Position numbers and translations under genes: made by a program. This document shows, piece after piece, positions 56,263 to 64,000 of a stretch of 64,000 bases of DNA. The DNA comes from JAGQOZ01 sp041399205 (GTDB lineage: Bacteria; Planctomycetota; Planctomycetia; Pirellulales; Pirellulaceae): positions 230,143-294,142 of the forward strand of contig JAWKTK010000010.1 of the NCBI GenBank assembly GCA_041399205.1, in the 5' to 3' direction. The stretch's first letter is position 1, and the number at the start of each line of letters is the position of its first letter. Under the pieces are notes generated by a model. That model searched no databases and had not been told where the DNA came from. It saw only the letters and a list, made by a program, of their open reading frames with translations.

Positions 56263-59200
56263 TCAAAAGTTCTGGTATCCGCCAAACTGAAAAACCACTA
56301 CCAAATCTTGCGTAGTAAATTCGCCGTCCGCATTCCAGTCACCCGTGCTCCAGGTAGAATTCCCGACGATGTTGTCTTCAAACTCCGAAGCTTGAAAAAC
56401 CAAGACCAAATCGCTGGAATTAAATCGGCCGTCCAAATTCACGTCACCCATGGGCGAACCGATAATCTGTTGCACCAGCATTACCAAATCCATAAAGTCT
56501 GTCGTTTGATCTTGATTTAGATCGAATGCCAAATCAGGCGAATGATTCTGAATGGCAGCCGACAGCAGTTGAATGTCCGTAGCATCTACCGTTTGGTCGC
56601 CATTGAAATCGCCAGAAAATTCGGCGGCGGGTCCAATATTGGGCGAACCGAACGAACCGCTTTTCTGCACCACAAACTCGCCAGTACCATCCGGCCAACG
56701 TCCGAAGGAATCGTTCAGGTCCATGGGCGGAATTTCGACAAAATCGGCGAAGCGAATCGGACGGCCCGACGCATCTGCTTCGACCAAGTACAGATCGTCC
56801 GCGGATTGCGAACGCAGCCCAAAGCCCAGCGTTCGCTGGTCAATCACCCAATAGGCACTCGCATCTAGCACCGTCGTCACACCCGCAGGCAATGTGGCCA
56901 TCGCAAACTTAAGATAGTCGTCCGCCGTATCGCTCAAGTACCAATCCGCGATGTCCACCGACTGGCCGCTACGATTGACCAGTTCCACTCGATCATTGCC
57001 GGCTTCGCCCGAATTCGACAATATTTCATTGATCACCACGGTCGGTTCGAATTGATCTGCGTCCGATCCGGGCGAACCACCAAACCGCTGGCTATTAGAC
57101 CAAGCGGCCGGCGAATTGACGTCGAATGCTTCGCCTTGCCACACCAACGAACTCGCCCGCCCGTCTGCTCGATCGGGCCATTCGCTGTTATCGTTGTAAC
57201 GAATCTGCTGCACAATCGCTCCATCGGCATCCACCACCGTTAGCGTTTCACCGTCATTGCCCAGCCGGCCCGCAAATTCACCTTCCGCTGTGCCTGGACC
57301 ACTGCCGACGGCCAACGCGACATCGTTTTCATAACGGCTTTGAAATGCGGTTCGGTCTTGAACGACCACGACGCGTTGATTGGGCAACAATCGTTGCGAA
57401 CCAAAAGAAAATTCGACGCCTTCCATGTCTCCGCCAACGTCGGCGCGAATCAGCTTGACACCTGCCAGATCAATGGCTTCCGCACCAATGTTGGTGAATT
57501 CGATGAATTCGAATTCGTCGTTGTCCACGGCCGCTTCACCAAACTGAGTCAAGGCGTCATGCGGGTTGTAGTTGATTTCGCTGATTCGCAACGCATCTTG
57601 CACCGGACGCCTTGCCACCGTGCTGGTCACTTCTACCGTTTGCGATGCCAATAATTGTCCTTGGTAACCGTAAGCCTCCAACGTCAACTGATTCAATCCA
57701 GGTGCCAACGGCAAGCGAATATGCCACTGATCGGCGTTGCGACCATCTCCCTCGGACCATTCCACCGGAAGCGGCGAATCGGTTCCAGCTAAGCGAATTT
57801 CACGAATATCGACCCAGCCTTGGCCTTGCGGTTCCACGCTGGCGTCGACGGTGGACGAATCGAGCGGTGTGATTTGGAAATCGATACGAGCAAAATCGCG
57901 TTCTATCTGCGTTCGAATCGAACTGCCTCGAGCGTCAAATAGCTTCCCGAACTCCGGAAGCTTTCTCGTAGCATGGTCCATGTGATCCGCCCAGCGGTCA
58001 AAGTACGCAAATTCCCGACTGTATCGACAATGTCCAGCGGATGCCCGTAGAACTGCCGTTCATACTTAGGAATCCGCATGACTTTGTGGGATTTTGCCTC
58101 GGCCCGTCAACGGCGAACTGGCCGCAATCTGGAAGGCAAAATCCCAATCCCGGCAGTGCCAACATCTTGTCAGCTTCAGGATCATAGTAAAAGCTCAAAG
58201 TTATGTGGATTTTCTTCCGCTTGTCCGTACACATCGGCAATACCGGTCACCGACATCATCGCGAACACTCGCAGCCACTGGTCTACGTCAATCGCGTCCT
58301 CAATGGCGTTTTCGAAGTCATCGCCATTTAATGAAAACGTTGCCCCATCCGCACCACGGGTTCAAAGTTGTCTTCATCTCGGTTTCCAGAAATCAGAATT
58401 GGCCAGCGATATCGTTCTTTGCTGTCTCCAAGATCGGCAATGTCAAACGCCTGGAATCCAACCGATGGGCTGATAGATTTTTCAGGCTCTCTTTGTTGCC
58501 ATCCACGGTCGACTGGAGCACGCGAATCCCTTCCAGTTTGAACACGGTACCTTCGGCCGCACGGCCTGAAAACTGCGATTCGACAAATTCGGAATCGTAA
58601 CGCGCCATCGACATCAAAGTGGGGAGTGCTCTGGTTTGATGCGGTGGCGTGAACGAAACGACGTCGTCATACATGCCGTAAATTCCGGCGGCGTTGATCA
58701 AGTGTCGCACTTGCAGTTCTTTTTCATTCTTTTGGTCAAACGTGATCACTTCATGCACGCCTCGGAATTTCTGTTCCGGCGAAAACCGCAGATTAAAGCC
58801 AGCCGTACTGCGGCTATTACGAGTGAACATGCTGCCTTTCAGCCGAGCACCGACGTCGTAGTAGATTTCGTCCGCATCGTAAATGACGGTGGCGGCGTGT
58901 CGATCATTGTCCATCATGTTAGTGGCCGCAAAAATATTATCCACGTCTTCCGGCTGCATGATGACGTGTACTGAATGTCGCAATTCATCCAGTTCAAATC
59001 CGTCTAGCACTCGATACATGGCTCCCGATTCCGGACCTGCGGCGGGAAAGACAGCCGCTTGGCTGAGCGAATCGTGTGCTTCGACATAAAACTGCACCAC
59101 GCTGCGATTGTCTTGAGGCGGAATCTGTGCCGAAAAGAATCCAGGCCGATTGGTAGCCGCCATCGCCGTTCGCTGAAACGAACCTTCGTCCACTCGGTAC

Positions 59201-62200
59201 AGCAAATCAACTTTAGCCAATCCATCTGCATCGGCCACGAAAGCCTGAATCATCACGCTGTCATCCGACGACGGAATGGCCGGCGAGTGTCGTAGCGAAT
59301 CGATGGCTGGTCCGGTGTTTTGTTGCCAAGCGGAATTCTGCCGACCGGGCGTTCCGGCTTGCGCCGGCTGAGGCAGAATGGTGGTGCGAGCGGCGTCCTT
59401 GTGGTACAGCTCGGTATGAAACTGCGGTGAACCGGCCAGCCACTTAACGTCCATCGAAATAGTATACGTCTGACCATTGGTCACTCGTGCTCGATTCGCC
59501 AGCGTCGTTTCCAGGTGATTGCTCAGATAATGCATGTGCGATTCGGCAACGACGTGCAGCACTTGATTGTTCGCGTCAAGCGGATCGATAGTGACATGGC
59601 TCTGTCCATGGTTTCCGATCAACCGCCACGCGGCCGCGCCGCCGTCGAGTGGATCTGTTTCGAACGAACCGTTTTGAATCAATTCGTTGGCTTCACCTTG
59701 TGGATCTTCAATCACACTGACGTTGTCGATCAGCAATTCGCCTGAATCGATCAGCCCGACAACTAGCTCTTGAAAATTGGGCTGAGTGTCATAGGGAAAG
59801 GCTTCCACGGTGGTCGTGTATTGCAGGCGATACCATTCAGAACGATCCGCTTCATTGCTTGCCGCCCACATTTCGGGAACGGCATTGTCTGCCAGCGGAT
59901 TACGAAGTTCTAAGCTGGAACCACCGCCGTCTGAATAGGCGGGCCAGCGGCCTCCGTCATAGTATTGGACTTGATCAGCCAGGTTGCCATTGGCGTCGTT
60001 CAAGATCAATCGTTCGTCACTGTCGGCAAGCGAACCACCAAACGGACCGAAGACTTGGCTTGGATCAATATCGTGTAATTCGGCAAGCGAATTCGGCTGG
60101 TTCGCGACGACAACAAAATCGCCGGCATTCAGCAGCGTGTTGTCGGGGAACGTATAGCCAATCGCTTCGGCCAACTGCCAGCCAGAGATGTCGATCGCTC
60201 GGTCACTGCGATTAAATAGTTCAATCCATTCTTCGTCCGACTTCTGATACGCAATGGGGCCTGCGTCGGGATCGGGGTCCTCCAAGATGGCCAGCGACGC
60301 GCCCATGACGATATCATGTTCCACGGCGGTTGCTTGGTGCACTTCGACACTCAGTCGGTTCGAACCGATCTGCAGCGAATCCTGAGGAAGCGAGACGCCC
60401 GTCACCCACGTTGGAATACCGACCGCAGTACTGGCGAAGGTCGTACCGACGACGCTGTCTGGCATGTTGATTCGCAATACTTCTTGGCCATTCAGATAGA
60501 AGATCGCTCCATCATCAACGAGATAGTCCAGCAAGAGATCGAACGAGCGTGCGGCCCCGGCAAATTCAAAATCGGTTTCAAAGTAGTACGTGGTAATCGG
60601 CTGTGGCAGCAACAGCGGCACGGTCAGCTTAGTAGCAATCTCTGGCACGTCAGCTTGAAAGCCAATGGGACCGGCACCTGTTTGCCATTGATCTGCACCA
60701 GCCGGATGAGAAGTGGCGAACCAGTCATCCGTTAACGCGGCGGCGGATTCGCGATATCGCCAAGCCGAATTCACTGGCAATAGCGCCTGAGGAGTCGGTT
60801 CGGACGCGAATGACTCTTGCGCGTATTGCGGCTGCCGATGGTACATGATTTCGTTGATGACGATATCTGATTCGGTTGTGAATGCGTTTGGCGCCCGGCG
60901 TAGGTCGATCTGGAAACTGCCAACGCAAGTCAGCTTGTTCCGCGCTTGATTGGCCAGGGATAGCCCCATCGATCGGTCTGCGAGACGCTGTGCATCTACG
61001 GCGGTGGTTTGAAAGGGCGTAAGAGTGACACGATTTGATCGGAATCTGCAGGAAACTGAGCGTTTTGGCCGACACCAATTTGATTTCATGCGGCTGCATT
61101 GGCGTCGGCGCATCAAACGTATAAATATTGCCATCGGACACCAGCGAATACCCGCCAAGTCGACCGTGTCCAGTTCCAAGTTGATCAGTTCGACCCAAAA
61201 ATTTGCATCGTCGGCGCTGGGTAGTTCGTTGATGCGAATGTCTGGCAACGAATTCGCCGATGCAGCTCGCGCGGTCAGCGATGCTTCCAGCAGAAAATCA
61301 CTGTCGCCGGCCGACGCGTTCAATCCATGGATCGCCAAGACATTGGTGCCCAATCGCAGGTCTTTGGCGAAGGCACTCACGTCAATCACTTCGGACTCGG
61401 CCGACTCCTGTCCAGTGCGTTCGGCCGTGGCGGCGGCGTTCCAAGCTGCGGACGAAGGCGCGTTGCGTCTGGCAATTTCGTTGCCATTCAAATACGCAAT
61501 AAAGCCATCGTCGTAGCTGATTTCTAACGAAAGTTGGTCATAGAATCTCCCGGCCGCCAGATCAAATTCGTGCCGAATTCGCACCGACGAGTTTACTTGA
61601 TGCATTGAGTCCGCAACGTCTTGGCGAATGAGATGCGAAATGCCTTGCACGCGGAGCAATACCGGACGCCAGGCCTGCAATCTGTTGATTCGAAAGGACT
61701 TCATGCCACACCGCAAAGTCAGCAATTTGGCCATCCAAGAATCCGAATGGTCCGTTGCCGGAGCCGTCGCCTAACGACGAACCGAGTCGCCATTCGGTTC
61801 CCGTGTCCGTGATGCGAGTGATCGGTTGAGCCTGACCTTCTTCCACGCCATTTACAAACAATCGCAACATGCCATCCGCCGATGCCGATGTGGCCAAGTG
61901 ATACCATTGCCCAGCGGTCGCTTGTGTGGTGCCTTTGACGGACGTGCCGCCTCCGTCCACCGCATACGCTTCAAAATAGCCATCGGCCGTCAGGCGTAAG
62001 GCATGCGACCAAAACAGCAATGGTGACACGGCACTACGAAAGGCAATGCCCTGACCGGTGATTCGATCTGACTTGACCCAAATGGACATGGTGTAGGCGT
62101 CGGATGTTTCGGCATCGGGAATCACCACTTCATCGTTCGTTCCATCAAAGGACAACGAACCGGTCGATCCTAGCACGGGCGAATGTTCCGCGGTGAATGT

Positions 62201-62998
62201 CGCTTCGTTCGCTTGCCCTGTAGGTCCTAATCCCGTTGAATCCTGCAAGTTTTGGTCCAGCGAATAATGCCGTACCAGCGTCGCCGGACCAAAGCCGGTA
62301 ACATCGTAGCCGATTTGGTTGGTGGCACCTTCCGTCCAATTTTCAGCGTCGAAGTTGGGCAGAGTCCAAGTATTGGACAGACCGTCATCAGTAGAAATAA
62401 CGGAATATTGCAGCGAAGTCGTCGCGTCGACCAGAGATTCGAATGTATCACTGGTTGCGGAAAAATTGGGTTGGCCGGGAGTGCCGTTCGGCTGCGCACT
62501 GACCGTCCAATTTTGTGCCGACTCGGAGTCCCTATCTTCAAAACGTTTGGCCAACGTCAAGCCGGTGCCATCGGCGGCCAACGGCCAAGGAGCTTGATCG
62601 TCGTACCGCACTTGGTCCATGATGCGTTTGGTGTGTGAACGCAGTTCGACCAATTCACCTCCGTTGGACAGATTTCCTTCGAACGGACCGAAAACATTTT
62701 CCAAGCCGGTCTGCTGTTGCAATCGAATCGGATCGGACGCAATCACCAGTCGCTGTTGGCCGGGCAGAATGGTGCCGGCCGGAAATTCGTAACGCACACC
62801 ACCGTCAAGCGTCCAATGCGAAAGTTCGACATCCACGCCGTTTTGATTGTACAGTTCAATCCATTCGACGGCGTCGCCTTCGGTGGTATCCAGCGGATGA
62901 TAGAACAATTCGTTGAAGACCACGGTGCTATCCAGCACGCATCGAGCCTCCAGAACTTCGCCAATGACAAGCGATCGCCGCTTGATTGCTGAACGCAT
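56263..62998 (-). CDS. Giant surface protein: lamin-tail, LamG, CotH and dockerin-like domains, multiple frame breaks
   Basis: About 2240 residues when read across breaks. N-terminus (62998) has RRSLVIGEVLEARCVLDS, the LExR-x-LL-like leader of planctomycete surface proteins. Then a lamin-tail domain (VVFNELFYHPLD, AVEWIELYNQ), a LamG domain (GSLSFDGTNDEVVIPDAE, MSIWVKSDR, FVNGVEEGQAQPI), further lamin-tail domains (FITESDIVINEIMYHRQPQ-like region, DEEWIELFNRSDRAIDISGW), a CotH-like region (HVIMQPEDVDNIFA, GARLKGSMFTRNS, FNLRFSPEQKFRG; YYDPEADKMLALP), another lamin-tail domain (DNDEFEFIEFTNIGAEAIDL) and dockerin-like ends (GDFNGDQTVDATDIQLLSA, MGDVNLDGRFNSSDL). Breaks: about 61650, 61150/61020 (compensated), 58390 and several to 57985. 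CotH proteins are atypical kinases; spore-coat CotH phosphorylates proteins. Surface role inferred. Confidence 0.82.
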
Positions 62999-63163
62999 TT
63001 AATCTTCGCCTATGTTTTCAGGTGGGAATGCCGAGCAGGTCACGCCGCAAGTTGTTCGTCAAGATCGAATCCCCGACGGCAGGTGCGGCCGATTCTATCG
63101 CAATCAATCCCTAGTTCAAAGCAAATTCCGCCAGGAAGTCCGATTACTGGCAGTGGCCACCAA

Positions 63164-63301
63164 CCCGTAATGGATGAGGTGACGAATCCCCGACATATGA
63201 GACCCAAACCCGTAATGGATGAGGTGACGAATCCCCGACATTCGCCCAAACATCAACCCGTAATGGATGAGGTGACGAATCCCAAGAAACACCTCATCCA
63301 C
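63164..63301. repeat. REP-like repeats next to RAYT: three direct copies and one inverted half
   Basis: The 27-base core CCCGTAATGGATGAGGTGAC plus GAATCCC is identical at 63164-63190, 63209-63235 and 63257-63283 (spacing 45 and 48). CACCTCATCCAC at 63290-63301 is an inverted copy of the central 12 bases, so copy 3 and this half can form a hairpin, as in the element at 623-699. The block ends three bases before the RAYT stop. Confidence 0.92.
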
Positions 63302-63303
63302 AA

Positions 63304-63891
63304 TCATGTGCTACATGAACGCACGAGCCCTCGTTTCCGCAGGAACGAAACAAGCTTGTCGAATTCGGTCCAGTAGTCCATTTCGAATGGACGTAGTGCT
63401 GGGTAGCCCGGTACCAAACAGCCAGTGTAACGGTATGACGCGAATTCGTCCGGTCCAACCAATCCGGCTCGCTCGGGGTTTCTGGCGATGTATTCGCAAA
63501 GCTGATGAAACGCTTCATCCTGCCGCTCGTCATTCCTCAGTACATGATCGTACGCTTGGTCCTGGAGTTCGAACCCAATTCTCCTTAAAGACTCGTTGGT
63601 ACTACATCGAAAGTGTTTCATCGCGTTCAGCTGATCACTACCGTCGCATAGTCCCATCCAAACCATATGGAAATGGTCTGGCATCAGGCAATAGATCGGG
63701 CACGATAGGCCGTAGCGAAACAACGTGTGAGTCAATAGCTCACGAAACCGGTAATAGAATGTCGACGTAAGCCATCCCTGTCGACGATCGAGCATGTTGA
63801 TGACCCAATGCACAATCGAGTCTGCTTGATAGTGTACTCGTGCGAGTCTGCGGAGGTGGTCGCGCTGGTTCACGTTGCGGGCCTCAAACAA
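63304..63891 (-). CDS. REP-associated tyrosine transposase (RAYT, Y1/IS200-like HUH)
   Basis: A 195-residue HUH nuclease of the RAYT group. YCLMPDHFHMVWMG holds the metal-binding His73-Phe-His75 motif. Tyr134 in LCEYIARNPERAGLV fits the catalytic tyrosine, followed by the family Asn-Pro. The N-terminal half (QGWLTSTFYYRFRELLTHTL, RYGLSCPIY) and the C-terminal FASYRYTGCLVPG are also typical. RAYTs cut and move REP palindromes in single-stranded form. The REP-like repeats directly after the gene, and the related hairpin at 623-699, are the likely substrates. Intact, no frame break. Confidence 0.92.
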   Translation of the reverse strand: MFEARNVNQRDHLRRLARVHYQADSIVHWVINMLDRRQGWLTSTFYYRFRELLTHTLFRYGLSCPIYCLMPDHFHMVWMGLCDGSDQLNAMKHFRCSTNESLRRIGFELQDQAYDHVLRNDERQDEAFHQLCEYIARNPERAGLVGPDEFASYRYTGCLVPGYPALRPFEMDYWTEFDKLVSFLRKRGLVRSCST

Positions 63892-64000
63892 GGTCAGTTG
63901 CGAATCCTTACATTCTGCCGGAGTGACGAGCGAGTGTAAGCCGGTTTCTGCCCTTTATCTACCATGTCTATCTCCGAAAGGCAGTGGACTTGGTATGTCT

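Overview
The window looks like a piece of a marine-type planctomycete chromosome (Planctomycetota, most likely Pirellulales). The evidence is the gene content: a formylglycine sulfatase, a DUF1501 protein paired with a planctomycete cytochrome C/PSD1 protein, PEP-CTERM proteins, dockerin-like repeats, a very large LTD/CotH surface protein, PQQ-propeller proteins, Hanks-type kinases of planctomycete architecture and small HAMP proteins. No tRNA or rRNA was seen. The species is inferred from families only.

Layout. 1-5 kb: DUF2293 protein, a REP-like hairpin, a sulfatase, a zinc-finger protein, a broken enolase-superfamily gene and a degenerate IS66 OrfA-like gene. 5.5-16.3 kb: a complete type I-C CRISPR-Cas locus, all read leftwards (cas3-cas5c-cas8c-cas7-cas4-cas1-cas2, leader, 39 repeats). 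16.8-17.2 kb: a c-di-GMP-I (GEMM-I) riboswitch in front of a 61-residue zinc-ribbon membrane protein. 17.2-21.9 kb: DUF1501 and PSCyt/PSD1 pair. 22.1-23 kb: a GxxExxY gene and a long tandem repeat. 23-31.8 kb: tex, a DUF885 metallohydrolase, an SGNH-metallophosphoesterase fusion, a PEP-CTERM protein with terminator, maf and an RluA-like gene. 31.9-37.3 kb: signalling cluster of two Ser/Thr kinases and an FHA-GGDEF protein. 37.7-42.5 kb: a lipocalin-PQQ propeller fusion, an M48 lipoprotein and an unrecognised 511-residue protein. 42.7-49.2 kb: rpsD-lpdA-aceE-aceF. 49.3-54.1 kb: App1-like phosphatase, small membrane proteins and a PQQ protein. 54.3-63 kb: two large secreted proteins. 63.2-63.9 kb: REP repeats with their RAYT transposase.

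Functional links: the pyruvate dehydrogenase genes form one leftward cluster with rpsD; the kinase/FHA/GGDEF genes form a co-directional signalling block whose GGDEF product could make the ligand of the riboswitch 20 kb away; sulfatase, DUF1501/PSCyt and secreted proteins fit polysaccharide or surface metabolism.

Quality warning: at least a dozen genes that are otherwise well conserved are interrupted by single-base frame changes, and four of the 39 CRISPR repeats have odd lengths. Both sides of each break still encode the expected protein, so I read most of them as sequence or assembly indels rather than true pseudogenes. Spans given for those genes cover the whole coding stretch across the breaks.
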